NCBI GenBank assembly: GCA_963675655.1
Contig: OY776489.1
Location: forward strand, 1,426,001 to 1,490,000
Direction: 5' to 3'
From: CAXXOK01 sp963675655
GTDB taxonomy: Bacteria > Bacillota > Clostridia > Christensenellales > Aristaeellaceae
Length of the DNA stretch: 64,000 bases
Positions 1 through 8,179 of this stretch are shown piece by piece; within the stretch, counting starts at the first letter, position 1; each line of letters begins with the position of its first letter. The position numbers and the translations under genes are program-made. A model generated the notes under the pieces. That model did not search any database. It was not told the DNA's origin and saw only the letters and a program-made list of their open reading frames with translations.

Positions 1-26
1 CCTGACGGAGCCAATGAAATATGAAC

Positions 27-67
27 ACCCCCGGAACGGGCGGCGTAATGCTGCCGATTCCGGGGGT
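27..67. terminator. GC-rich hairpin, probable terminator of an upstream gene
   Basis: A perfect 10-bp stem (ACCCCCGGAA at 27-36, TTCCGGGGGT at 58-67) encloses a GC-rich loop and is followed by a short T-containing tail. The gene it would serve lies outside the window. I see no convincing gene between 1 and 420; the open frames there lack ribosome binding sites and family features. Confidence 0.4.
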
Positions 68-411
68 CTGTTTGATGCTGCGCAGTTTTGCGGAAAGGGT
101 GAACCGGGAGGGAATGTGCGTTGCGGTATTGCTGCTGAAAACGCTTTGCCCCGGTATAAAAACAAACCCGGCGAAGTCCTCAATTGTAGCCGGGGTGTGC
201 GCTGCAAGTGGGCGAGACGTTGAAAATGCGGCGTTGAAATGCCCTTTTACAGCCTGTTCTTTCGCTTGGCAAAGTGTGAATAAGGCAAACCCTGCGAGCA
301 GCGTATAGGTTTATTGGGTTTGTGTTGTGTGGTAATGCCGCTTCGTTGCCTGTGCCCGGAAGCGAGGAGGCTTATTGAAAGTACATTCTCATGTGCAGTG
401 AAGCATGGCAT

Positions 412-459
412 AGAAAAATGAAAACCCCGTGCATGGCATGTACCTTGCACCGGGGTTTG
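412..459 (-). terminator. rho-independent terminator of the SemiSWEET-like gene
   Basis: On the minus strand an AAACCCCG/CGGGGTTT stem is followed by a T-rich tail (TTTTCATTTTTCT). It lies just downstream of the 537-881 gene, as expected for its terminator. Confidence 0.55.
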
Positions 460-536
460 TAAAATAGGGCGATGTTGGTTTATCACGCGTGCATCCATAG
501 CGTAGCGGTACGCGGCGGTACGGGGAAGAAAAAGGG

Positions 537-881
537 TCAATTTTCGATGGTTTCCTCCACAACGAGCACGGTTTCGGCCGCATCGCGCAGGCGATCCAGC
601 TTTACATTGCGGAAATACAGCCCCATATCGATGCTGATCTCCACCAGATTGAGCATGTAGAAAAACCAGCCCATGTAAAACAGCAGGTTCAGGCTGCCGT
701 CCGTCGCGGCGAAGTATTGCAGAAACTTGCGCGCAATACCGAAAATGTAGCCAATCCACAGGAACACTTCAAAAAAGAGGCTTTTCCCCTTGGCGGTACG
801 GGAGGTATACGAGCGGTAGATGGAAATGGGCCAGGAAAGACCAAAGCAGATGATCATGAGGGCTTCCAAAAGATCGAGCAT
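537..881 (-). CDS. small three-helix membrane protein, SemiSWEET/PQ-loop-like
   Basis: A 114-residue protein with three hydrophobic segments (about residues 5-23, 36-56 and 63-85) and a charged C-terminal tail. After helix 1 the stretch SIYRSYTSRTAKGKS resembles the loop of SemiSWEET/PQ-loop proteins, in which a conserved proline in helix 1 precedes a K/T-x-x-T-x-G-x-S segment. Bacterial SemiSWEETs are short three-helix half-transporters that dimerise to move sugars. The start is ATG at 881 with AAGGTGG upstream. It stands alone with its own terminator. The family call is by motif and topology only; a generic small membrane protein of unknown role is the alternative, and the substrate cannot be inferred. 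Confidence 0.6.
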   Translation of the reverse strand: MLDLLEALMIICFGLSWPISIYRSYTSRTAKGKSLFFEVFLWIGYIFGIARKFLQYFAATDGSLNLLFYMGWFFYMLNLVEISIDMGLYFRNVKLDRLRDAAETVLVVEETIEN

Positions 882-1241
882 GTTGCCACCTTCCCAGGTA
901 AGCGCTGAAATCCATGCTCTTTACGTCCGCTTTTTGTGGGGCACGCATCTTTGGGCTTAAAAACCTTGCAATAGCACTACGGTTCCTGTGGTTTTTCTCC
1001 CCTAAATCTGCAGCACTCTACTTTGGCAGCCGTAAAGCCATTTCATCATCGATTACCAAGCAGTGTATTTTGCAGCCTTACTGTTTCATTATATACCCTG
1101 TGCAAAGGGGGCTACATGGCGCAAACGTGAAAAAATACGCACAATTCAGGCGGAAAGCGGTATATTCCGCTTTTTGATCGCCGCGGGCGGGTACATTACC
1201 GTAAGTTTACGAATATTTTATGTGCCGCCCCTGCACGGCGG
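882..1241. other. intergenic stretch without a recognisable gene
   Basis: The short open frames here lack ribosome binding sites and family features. This stretch separates the leftward SemiSWEET-like gene from the rightward promoter at 1242 and must hold the promoter of the former, but no clear consensus stands out. Confidence 0.4.
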
Positions 1242-1270
1242 TTGACAATTTCCCCCGCCTATATTATGAT
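1242..1270 (+). promoter_or_regulatory. strong sigma-A promoter for the structured RNA/polyamine operon
   Basis: TTGACA at 1242-1247, a 17-bp spacer, and TATGAT at 1265-1270. Transcription should start near 1277. This is the only clear promoter upstream of the polyamine operon. Confidence 0.8.
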
Positions 1271-1276
1271 ACAAGT

Positions 1277-1648
1277 GTTTCGTGTCGCTTTGGCGGCAAG
1301 AACTTACTGACCCGTTTCCCACTGGGAAACTACGGCCTTACGGACAGCCGGGTCAACTGCCGAGTGTGGCGTTTGGCCGCACGTTTGATTGCGCTTTGGC
1401 GCAACTTTTATGAGTTGGCTACTAAATAGCCAGTTGGTTACTTCATAACCAAGTGTACTTGGGTACACGCTTGTAAAACGGTCAAAAAGAGTAGTAAAAG
1501 TAAGTTCTTACTGTATAGACTCTGGATGGTCCATGGGTGCGGGCAGCCGGTTCGTAAAAGCCGAAAGCCTGCCGATGGCTGCCGCGCAGGAGCAAGCCGA
1601 AAAGCCTTTTACAAGATGTGCCTTTGCTACAAGGCACATCTTTTTATT
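1277..1648 (+). ncRNA. unassigned multi-hairpin structured RNA upstream of speD
   Basis: About 370 nt with its own promoter and a strong terminator. AAGAACTTACT (1298-1308) is the exact complement of AGTAAGTTCTT (1499-1509), an 11-bp long-range helix. It encloses a GACCCG/CGGGTC stem (1309-1314/1349-1354) containing a TTTCCC/GGGAAA hairpin, then five near-contiguous perfect or near-perfect hairpins: 1364-1382, 1389-1404, 1416-1432, 1434-1452 and 1453-1468. A further GGCAGCC/GGCTGCC domain follows. No coding frame fits. I cannot match it to RNase P, tmRNA, SRP, 6S or a riboswitch class I know. Sequence 1462-1474 could pair with the 5' arm of the terminator (1611-1622), suggesting an attenuation switch for the polyamine genes. 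An independent small RNA is the other reading. Confidence 0.75.
1613..1648 (+). terminator. rho-independent terminator/attenuator before speD
   Basis: A perfect 12-bp stem (AAGATGTGCCTT 1613-1624, AAGGCACATCTT 1631-1642) with a 6-nt loop, followed by a U-rich tail through 1648. It sits 60 bp before the speD start codon with no other clear promoter after it. Polyamine expression would therefore need read-through or an unseen promoter. Confidence 0.85.
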
Positions 1649-1708
1649 TTTACAGTTCCGCCGCGCCCGCTTTGGGCGCCGGAGCGCAGCATTGCGGAGG
1701 GTTGACCC

Positions 1709-2488
1709 ATGGGAGAAAAATTGACGCTGTACGGATTCAACAATTTAACAAAATCCCTGAGTTTTAATATCTACGATATTTGCTATGCCAAAACGGCCCG
1801 GGCGCAGCAGGATTATATCCATTATATTAACGAGCAGTATAATTCCGAGCGCCTCACTGCCATTTTGGAAAAGCTCACCGGTATGATCGGCGCAACGGTG
1901 CTGAACATTTCCCGGCAGGATTACGAGCCGCAGGGCGCAAGCGTTACCTGCTTGATCGCCGAAGAAAGCATGATCGGCAAACGCGCGGGTGAAACGGTAA
2001 TCGGCCATCTGGACAAGAGCCATGTAACCGTGCACACCTACCCGGAGTATCACCCGGAAACCTCCATCGCCACCTTCCGCGTGGATATAGACGTAGCGAC
2101 CTGCGGGGAGATTACCCCGCTTTCCACGCTGGATTTTCTGCTGGGCAGCTTTGATTCGGATATTATCACGCTGGATTACCGCGTGCGCGGCTTTACCCGC
2201 GATGTAAGCGGCAAAAAGCTGTTTATGGACCACCGCATTACCTCCATACAGGATTATATCGACCAGAAAACCCTGCAGCGCTACGACGCGGTGGATATTA
2301 ACGTGTACCAGGCTAACCTGTTCCACACCAAAATGCTGATTAAGGATATTGACCTGCAAAATTACCTGTTCAACACCGACGTGTACGAGTTAAAACCGCA
2401 GGTGCGCCTGAACATTACCAACGCCCTGCGCCGCGAAATGCTGGAAATTTTCAGTGGTTCCAACATCTTTCAGGAGGATTTGCATTGA
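1709..2488 (+). CDS. speD: S-adenosylmethionine decarboxylase proenzyme
   Basis: 259 residues, like the E. coli-type (class 1) AdoMet decarboxylase, a cytosolic pyruvoyl enzyme that makes decarboxylated AdoMet, the aminopropyl donor for spermidine. The self-cleavage site is clear: LDKSHVTVHTYPE, where Ser104 of K-S-H becomes the pyruvoyl group, followed by the TCGEITPL segment carrying the catalytic-region cysteine (Cys132). The start is ATG 1709 with GGAGGG at 1697-1702. It is the first gene of a six-gene operon; its TGA overlaps the ATG of the next gene by one base. Its direct partner is the aminopropyltransferase encoded two genes downstream. Family assignment is very secure. Confidence 0.95.
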   Translation: MGEKLTLYGFNNLTKSLSFNIYDICYAKTARAQQDYIHYINEQYNSERLTAILEKLTGMIGATVLNISRQDYEPQGASVTCLIAEESMIGKRAGETVIGHLDKSHVTVHTYPEYHPETSIATFRVDIDVATCGEITPLSTLDFLLGSFDSDIITLDYRVRGFTRDVSGKKLFMDHRITSIQDYIDQKTLQRYDAVDINVYQANLFHTKMLIKDIDLQNYLFNTDVYELKPQVRLNITNALRREMLEIFSGSNIFQEDLH

Positions 2489-3945
2489 TGGATCAAACGC
2501 GGGCGCCGCTGTTTGACGCGCTGGAGGCGATGCGCGACGAGCGCATCGTACCCTTTGACGTGCCCGGCCACAAGCATGGCAAGGGCAACAAGCCGCTTAT
2601 GGATTTTCTGGGGGAACGGTGTTTAAGCGTGGACGTCAACTCCATGAAGCCACTGGATAACCTGTGCCACCCCGTAAGCGTCATCAAAGAGGCGGAGGCG
2701 CTGGCGGCGGATGCTTTCGGTGCGGCGCACGCGTTTTTTATGGTTGGGGGCACGACCTCGGCGGTGCAGGCGATGATGCTTTCCACTTTAAAAAGCGGCG
2801 ATAAAATTATACTGCCCCGCAACGTACACCAGAGCGTGATCAACGCCATGGTACTGTGCGGCGCAATTCCCGTATATGTGAACCCCGAAACCGATAAGCG
2901 GCTGGGTATTGCCCTTGGCATGAGCTATGCCTCGGTGGAGCGCGCCATTACCGGCACGCCGGATGCGAAAGCCATACTGGTTAACAACCCCACGTACTAC
3001 GGCATCTGTTCGGATATCAAGCGTATTGCGGCGCTGGCGCACAGCCACGGCATGCGCGTACTGGCGGACGAGGCGCACGGCACGCACTTTTATTTTGGCG
3101 AAAACATGCCGATAGCGGCCATGGCGGCGGGCGCGGATATGGCGGCGGTCAGCCTGCACAAGTCCGGCGGCTCGCTGACGCAAAGCTCCATCCTTTTGTG
3201 CGGCGCAAACGTGAACGCCGATTATGTGCGCCAGATCATCAACCTGACGCAAACCACCAGCGCCAGCTACCTGCTGCTTTCCAGTTTGGATATTTCCCGC
3301 CGAAACCTTGCGCTGCACGGGCCGGAGATTTTTGCCAAGGTAACGCGTTTTGCCCGCTACGCCCGCGAGGAGATCAACGAACTGGGCGATTATTACGCTT
3401 TTGCGGGCGAGCTGGTCAACGGCGACAGCATTTTTGCCTTCGACGAAACCAAGCTGTCCGTAAACACGCTGGATGTGGGGCTTGCGGGCATTGAGGTGTA
3501 CGATTTGCTGCGCGATAAGTACGATATTCAGGTGGAATTCGGCGATTTGGGCAATATTCTGGCCTACATTTCCGTAGGGGATAAAACCAAGCATATCGAG
3601 CGGCTGATCAGCGCGCTTTCGGATATTCGCAGGCTGTATAAAAAGGAACGCAAGGGGTTGTGGGAAAGCGAGTACATCAGCCCCGAGGTGGTGTACTCCC
3701 CGCAGACCGCCTTTTACGCCGCCAAGGAAAGTACACCGCTGGAAAAGTGCGCGGGCGGCGTGTGCGGCGAGTTTGTGATGAGCTACCCGCCGGGCATCCC
3801 CATTCTGGCGCCGGGTGAGCGGGTAACGGAGCAGATTGTGCAGTACATCCGCTATGCGCGGGAAAAGGGCTGCACGCTTACCGGCCCGGAAAGCATGGAT
3901 GTAAGCCGACTCAATCTGGTTACGGAGGTGCAGCCGCATGGATGA
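2488..3945 (+). CDS. speA: Orn/Lys/Arg decarboxylase family, probable arginine decarboxylase
   Basis: 485 residues from the ATG at 2488 (AGGAGG at 2472-2477), the size of the short Bacillus-type SpeA. It is a PLP enzyme of the Orn/Lys/Arg decarboxylase fold. The Schiff-base lysine is in SLHKSGGSLTQSS (Lys225) and the PLP-ring aspartate in LADEAHG (Asp194). The N-terminal PFDVPGHKHGKG is typical of the family. Sequence alone does not separate arginine from lysine or ornithine specificity, but an agmatinase gene two positions downstream favours arginine to agmatine to putrescine. It overlaps speD by one base and speE by eight, implying translational coupling. Confidence 0.9.
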   Translation: MDQTRAPLFDALEAMRDERIVPFDVPGHKHGKGNKPLMDFLGERCLSVDVNSMKPLDNLCHPVSVIKEAEALAADAFGAAHAFFMVGGTTSAVQAMMLSTLKSGDKIILPRNVHQSVINAMVLCGAIPVYVNPETDKRLGIALGMSYASVERAITGTPDAKAILVNNPTYYGICSDIKRIAALAHSHGMRVLADEAHGTHFYFGENMPIAAMAAGADMAAVSLHKSGGSLTQSSILLCGANVNADYVRQIINLTQTTSASYLLLSSLDISRRNLALHGPEIFAKVTRFARYAREEINELGDYYAFAGELVNGDSIFAFDETKLSVNTLDVGLAGIEVYDLLRDKYDIQVEFGDLGNILAYISVGDKTKHIERLISALSDIRRLYKKERKGLWESEYISPEVVYSPQTAFYAAKESTPLEKCAGGVCGEFVMSYPPGIPILAPGERVTEQIVQYIRYAREKGCTLTGPESMDVSRLNLVTEVQPHG

Positions 3946-4792
3946 TTTGTGGTTTAGCGAGTACCATACCCCGGATGTACGTTTTTCCATCCGCGTTAGC
4001 AGCCAGCTGCATCAGGAGGAGAGCGATTACCAGCGTATCGCCGTGTACGATTCGCCGGAGTTCGGGCGCATCCTCACGCTGGACGGCGTTTTGATGCTGA
4101 CCGAGCGGGACGAATTTATTTACCACGAGATGATTACGCACGTGCCCATGGCGGTGAACCCCGGCATTCGCAAGGTGCTGGTGATCGGCGCGGGCGACGG
4201 CGGCGCGGCGCGGGAGCTTTGCAAATACAAGCATATTGAAAGCATCGAAATTGCGGAGATCGACCGGCGCGTGGTGGAGGTGTGCAAGGAGTACCTGCCC
4301 CAAACCGCCTGCGGGTTTGCCGATCCCCGCGTGCATTTGAACTTTGTGGACGGGCTGAAATACATCCGCCACACCAAGGAGAAGTACGATTTGATCATCG
4401 TGGATTCCACCGACCCTTCCGGCCCGGGCGAAGTGCTGTTTACCAAGGAGTTTTACGGCGGCTGCATGAATGCGCTTATGGAAAACGGCATACTGGTCAA
4501 CCAGCACGAAAGCCCCTTTTACGCGGAGGACGCCAAGGCCATGCGCGCTTCGCACAAGCGCATTTTAAGCGTGTTCCCCGTCAGCAAGCTTTATCAGGCG
4601 CATATTCCCACCTACCCGTCGGGGCACTGGCTGTTCGGGTTTTCCTCGTTGGGGCTGCACCCGACGAAGGATATGCAGGCGGAGTGGTGGAACCGGCAGG
4701 GCATACAAACCCGCTATTACAATACCAACCTGCACATGGGCTCGTTCTACCTGCCCAACTACGTACAGGAGGACTTGATGAAGGATGAATAG
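3938..4792 (+). CDS. speE: polyamine aminopropyltransferase (spermidine synthase)
   Basis: 284 residues. It transfers the aminopropyl group of decarboxylated AdoMet to putrescine. The Rossmann methyltransferase-like core shows GAGDGG (residues 84-89) for cofactor binding and VDSTDPSGPGEVLF (from about residue 155), whose aspartates include the usual catalytic base; YQRIAVYDSPEFGRILTLDG matches the family N-terminal beta domain. The start ATG 3938 overlaps the speA stop by eight bases and has GGAGG at 3924-3928. The loop has GPGEVLF where many spermidine synthases have GPAEGLF, a small change close to the active site that might affect acceptor choice. Longer-chain or non-putrescine acceptors cannot be excluded. 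Confidence 0.92.
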   Translation: MDDLWFSEYHTPDVRFSIRVSSQLHQEESDYQRIAVYDSPEFGRILTLDGVLMLTERDEFIYHEMITHVPMAVNPGIRKVLVIGAGDGGAARELCKYKHIESIEIAEIDRRVVEVCKEYLPQTACGFADPRVHLNFVDGLKYIRHTKEKYDLIIVDSTDPSGPGEVLFTKEFYGGCMNALMENGILVNQHESPFYAEDAKAMRASHKRILSVFPVSKLYQAHIPTYPSGHWLFGFSSLGLHPTKDMQAEWWNRQGIQTRYYNTNLHMGSFYLPNYVQEDLMKDE

Positions 4793-5636
4793 CAACGTAC
4801 TCACCTTTCTGGGATGCGATGCGGACTTTGACGACGCGGACATCGTGCTCTTTGGCGTGCCGTTTGACGGCACCACGTCGTTTCGGCCCGGCACGCGCTT
4901 CGGCCCTGCCGCCATCCGCGGCGAATCCTTCGGCATCGAAACCTACTCGCCCTATTGCGACCGCGACCTCACGGAAATGAGCGTGTGCGATGTGGGCGAT
5001 CTGGAAGTGCCTTTCGGCAGTGCCGAGAAGATGCTGGCGATGGTGGAGGCGCAGACCGAAGCCATCTATGCGGCGGGCAAGCGCCCCTTTATGCTGGGCG
5101 GCGAGCATCTGGTTACCCTCGGCGCGCTGCGGGCGGCGGTAAAACGCTACCCCGGTTTGCACATACTGCATTTGGATGCGCATACCGACCTTAGGGAAGA
5201 CTATCTGGGTGAGCCGCTTTCCCACGCGTGCGTCATTCGCAGGGCGTGGGAGCTTACGGGTGATGAGCGCATTCACCAGTTCGGCATTCGCAGCGGCGAG
5301 CGCACGGAATTTGCCTTTGGTGACAATCATACCGATTTGCACCGTTTCTCGCTGGCCTGCTGGGGCGAAACCCTGCGCGGGCTTGGCGATACGCCCGTGT
5401 ACCTGACGCTGGATTTGGATGTGCTGGATCCCTCGGTGTTCCCCGGTACGGGTACGCCGGAGCCGGGCGGCGCAACCTTTGCGGAGCTATTAGCTGCGAT
5501 GCTCAAGCTGCATCAGGTCAATGTGATCGGCTGCGACGCGGTAGAACTGTCCCCCCACTACGACCCAAGCGGCGCTTCGACCGCCGTTGCCTGTAAAATC
5601 GTCCGGGAAATCCTCTTACAACTGAAAGGAGCGTAA
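4785..5636 (+). CDS. speB: agmatinase
   Basis: 283 residues of the ureohydrolase family, hydrolysing agmatine to putrescine and urea in the cytosol. The binuclear manganese ligands are all present: GGEH (His108), DAHTD (Asp131, His133, Asp135) and DLDVLDP (Asp210, Asp212), with the conserved late glutamate in DAVELSPHYD. The start ATG 4785 overlaps the speE stop by eight bases, with AGGAGG at 4768-4773. Arginase or another ureohydrolase specificity is possible from sequence alone, but the adjacent decarboxylase makes agmatinase the natural reading. It links the decarboxylase to both spermidine-forming branches of the operon. Confidence 0.92.
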   Translation: MNSNVLTFLGCDADFDDADIVLFGVPFDGTTSFRPGTRFGPAAIRGESFGIETYSPYCDRDLTEMSVCDVGDLEVPFGSAEKMLAMVEAQTEAIYAAGKRPFMLGGEHLVTLGALRAAVKRYPGLHILHLDAHTDLREDYLGEPLSHACVIRRAWELTGDERIHQFGIRSGERTEFAFGDNHTDLHRFSLACWGETLRGLGDTPVYLTLDLDVLDPSVFPGTGTPEPGGATFAELLAAMLKLHQVNVIGCDAVELSPHYDPSGASTAVACKIVREILLQLKGA

Positions 5637-5641
5637 CTATT

Positions 5642-6841
5642 ATGGGAAAATGTTTAATTATCGGCTGCGGCGGTGTAGCATCGGTCGCTATCCACAAATG
5701 CTGCCAGAACAGCGATGTTTTTGAAGAGATTATGATTGCCAGCCGCACCAAGAGCAAGTGCGACGCGCTCAAGGAGAAGCTCTCCGGCGGCAAGACCATT
5801 ATCCACACTGCGCAGGTGAATGCCGACAACGTGGACGAGCTGGTCGCGCTGATCAACGGTTTTAAGCCCGATGTGGTGCTAAACCTTGCGCTGCCGTATC
5901 AGGATTTGACCATTATGGACGCATGCCTTGCCACGAAAACCCACTATGTGGATACCGCCAACTACGAGCCGCCCGAAACGGCCAAGTTTGAATACAGCTG
6001 GCAGTGGGCGTACCGCGAAAAGTTCAAGCAGGCGGGCATTTGCGCGCTGCTGGGCAGCGGGTTTGACCCGGGCGTGACGGGCGTGTTTTCCGCCTATGCG
6101 CAAAAGCACCAGTTTGACGAGATTCATTACCTTGACATTCTGGATGCCAACGGCGGCGACCACGGCTATCCGTTTGCCACCAACTTCAACCCGGAGATCA
6201 ACATCCGCGAAGTGACCGCCAAAGGCAGTTACTGGGAGGATGGGCACTGGGTGGAAACCGAGCCTATGGAAATCAAGCGCGAGTATAACTTTAAGGGCAT
6301 CGGCCAAAAGGATATGTACCTTTTACACCACGAGGAGCTGGAAAGCCTCGGCCAAAACCTGAAGGGCATTAAGCGCATCCGCTTTTTTATGACGTTTGGA
6401 CAGAGCTACCTTACGCACCTGAAATGTCTGGAGGATGTGGGCATGACCTCCATTGAGCCGATCGATTTTGAAGGCAAAAAGATCGTTCCCCTGCAATTCC
6501 TGAAAGCGGTTTTGCCCGATCCGGCATCCCTCGGCCCTCGTACCAAGGGTAAAACCAACATCGGTTGCATTTTTCAGGGTGTAAAGGACGGCAAACCCAA
6601 AACCTATTACCTGTATAATATTTGCGATCATCAGGAGTGCTACCGTGAGGTGGGCAGTCAGGCGATCAGCTACACGACAGGCGTGCCCGCGATGATCGGC
6701 GCGATGCTGGTAATGAACGGTACGTGGAACAAACCCGGTGTGTGGAACATGGAAGAGTTTGATCCCGACCCGTTCATGGACGCGCTGAACAAGTGGGGCT
6801 TGCCGTGGCAGGAGGACTTTGCCCCCACGCTGGTAGACTGA
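5642..6841 (+). CDS. carboxynorspermidine/carboxyspermidine dehydrogenase
   Basis: 399 residues of the saccharopine dehydrogenase-like family. The N-terminal Rossmann motif IIGCGGVAS (residues 6-14) binds NAD(P)H, and YVDTANYEPPE and GFDPGVTGVF are typical of carboxy(nor)spermidine dehydrogenase (CASDH). It reductively condenses aspartate semialdehyde with putrescine or diaminopropane to give carboxyspermidine or carboxynorspermidine. The neighbouring decarboxylase gene, overlapping by one base, makes a lysine-pathway saccharopine role unlikely. The gap from speB is only five bases, with AAAGGAG upstream. Since putrescine is made by the genes just upstream, carboxyspermidine is the more likely product here. 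Confidence 0.88.
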   Translation: MGKCLIIGCGGVASVAIHKCCQNSDVFEEIMIASRTKSKCDALKEKLSGGKTIIHTAQVNADNVDELVALINGFKPDVVLNLALPYQDLTIMDACLATKTHYVDTANYEPPETAKFEYSWQWAYREKFKQAGICALLGSGFDPGVTGVFSAYAQKHQFDEIHYLDILDANGGDHGYPFATNFNPEINIREVTAKGSYWEDGHWVETEPMEIKREYNFKGIGQKDMYLLHHEELESLGQNLKGIKRIRFFMTFGQSYLTHLKCLEDVGMTSIEPIDFEGKKIVPLQFLKAVLPDPASLGPRTKGKTNIGCIFQGVKDGKPKTYYLYNICDHQECYREVGSQAISYTTGVPAMIGAMLVMNGTWNKPGVWNMEEFDPDPFMDALNKWGLPWQEDFAPTLVD

Positions 6842-7983
6842 TGGACGCTGCCCTGCTGCAAAGCCTAAAAAGCGCGCCCACGCCCAGCTATGTGGTGGAC
6901 GAGGGGCTGCTGCTTGCTAACCTGCGCATACTGCGGGATGTGGCGCAGAGAAGCGGCTGCAAAATCCTGCTGGCGCAAAAGGCGTTTTCCATGTATGCGG
7001 TGTATCCGCTGCTTGGGCAGTACCTTGCGGGCACAGCGGCCAGCGGCCTGTACGAGGCAAGGCTTGGCCGAACGGAGATGGGCGGGGAAACCCATGTGTT
7101 TTCCCCCGCCTATACCGATGCGGATTTTGACGAGCTGGTTTCGTTGTGCGACCACCTTGTATTTAACTCTTTTTCCCAGTGGGAGCAGTTTCAACAGCGA
7201 GCTATTGCCAGTGGCAAGCACTTTGGTATGCGCATCAACCCCGAGTGCTCCACGCAGGAGCACGGCATGTACGACCCGTGCGCGCCGTTCTCCCGTTTGG
7301 GCGTAACGCGGCGCAACTTCCGGCCGGAGCTGCTTGACGGTATCGACGGGCTGCACTTTCATACCCTGTGCGAGCAGGGGAGCGACGCGCTGCTGAAAAC
7401 CGTCGCGGCGGTGGAAGAGAAGTTTGGCGCATTTTTACCGCGCATGCAGTGGGTCAACTTCGGCGGCGGGCACCACATTACCAAGCCGGGGTACGATATT
7501 GATGCGCTGGTGGATTGCATTGTGCGCTTCCGCGAAAAGTACGGCGTACAGGTGTACTTGGAGCCGGGGGAAGCCGTAGCGTTGAACGCCGGATTCTTAA
7601 CCGCCAAAGTGATCGACATTGTGGATAACGGCATGAACATTGCGGTGCTGGACGCATCCGCCGCCTGCCACATGCCTGATGTATTGGAAATGCCTTACCG
7701 CCCACCCCTGCACGGCGGCGCATTGCCCGGCGAAAAGCCGCACTGCTACCGCCTGACCGGCCCTACGTGCCTTGCGGGGGATGTGATCGGCGATTATGCC
7801 TTTGATGTACCCCTGCACAGGGGGGATACATTGGTGTTTGAGGACATGGCGATTTACACCATGGTAAAGAACAACACCTTTAACGGCATGCCGCTTCCCG
7901 CTATTGTACTGCGGGAGGAAAGCGGGCACATGCAAACGGTGAAAACCTTTGGGTATATGGATTTTAAGGCTCGTCTGTCCTGA
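6841..7983 (+). CDS. nspC: carboxynorspermidine/carboxyspermidine decarboxylase
   Basis: 380 residues from the ATG at 6841, which overlaps the preceding TGA by one base; the open frame reaches further upstream but inside the previous gene. It is a fold-III (alanine-racemase-like) PLP decarboxylase. Lys47 in KILLAQKAFSM is the expected PLP lysine; GLHFHTLCEQ, FGGGHHITKPGYD, VYLEPGEAV and GPTCLAGDVIGDY match the NspC/CASDC family, the last carrying the cysteine-aspartate pair contributed across the dimer interface. It decarboxylates carboxyspermidine or carboxynorspermidine to the free polyamine, completing the second spermidine route. It is the last gene of the operon before a strong terminator. 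Confidence 0.9.
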   Translation: MDAALLQSLKSAPTPSYVVDEGLLLANLRILRDVAQRSGCKILLAQKAFSMYAVYPLLGQYLAGTAASGLYEARLGRTEMGGETHVFSPAYTDADFDELVSLCDHLVFNSFSQWEQFQQRAIASGKHFGMRINPECSTQEHGMYDPCAPFSRLGVTRRNFRPELLDGIDGLHFHTLCEQGSDALLKTVAAVEEKFGAFLPRMQWVNFGGGHHITKPGYDIDALVDCIVRFREKYGVQVYLEPGEAVALNAGFLTAKVIDIVDNGMNIAVLDASAACHMPDVLEMPYRPPLHGGALPGEKPHCYRLTGPTCLAGDVIGDYAFDVPLHRGDTLVFEDMAIYTMVKNNTFNGMPLPAIVLREESGHMQTVKTFGYMDFKARLS

Positions 7984-7999
7984 TCGCGTTACAGTCAAT

Positions 8000-8055
8000 A
8001 AAACCGCCCCGAGTTACACGCAGATCGCGTGCATCGGCGGCGGTTTTGGTTTTTG
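8000..8055 (+). terminator. terminator of the polyamine operon
   Basis: AAAACCGCC (8000-8008) pairs with GGCGGTTTT (8039-8047), followed by GGTTTTTGAT. It closes the operon 17 bp after the nspC stop. Confidence 0.8.
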
Positions 8056-8143
8056 ATGTAACCGTAATGCGGAAAGGTATGGACCCCCTTTTGTACGCAT
8101 TTCGTGCTTTTTTAATTAGAATTACGGTAATGGTATGGACGAC

Positions 8144-8173
8144 TTGCTTTTCCGGGGGTTTGGAATGTATAAT
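8144..8173 (+). promoter_or_regulatory. promoter of the GGDEF-EAL gene
   Basis: TTGCTT at 8144-8149, an 18-bp spacer and TATAAT at 8168-8173. It would give an unusually long leader of roughly 270 nt. Confidence 0.6.
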
Positions 8174-8179
8174 AATACT

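Noticed and set aside
1277..1648. RNase P RNA, tmRNA, SRP RNA or 6S RNA
   Set aside because: None of their conserved core sequences (for example GAGGAAAGTCC, the tRNA-like tmRNA ends or the SRP GGAAG/AGCA apical loop) is present.
2788..3990. A 400-codon minus-strand frame opposite speA
   Set aside because: It is the mirror of a strongly conserved decarboxylase in GC-rich DNA; no start signal or domain is seen.
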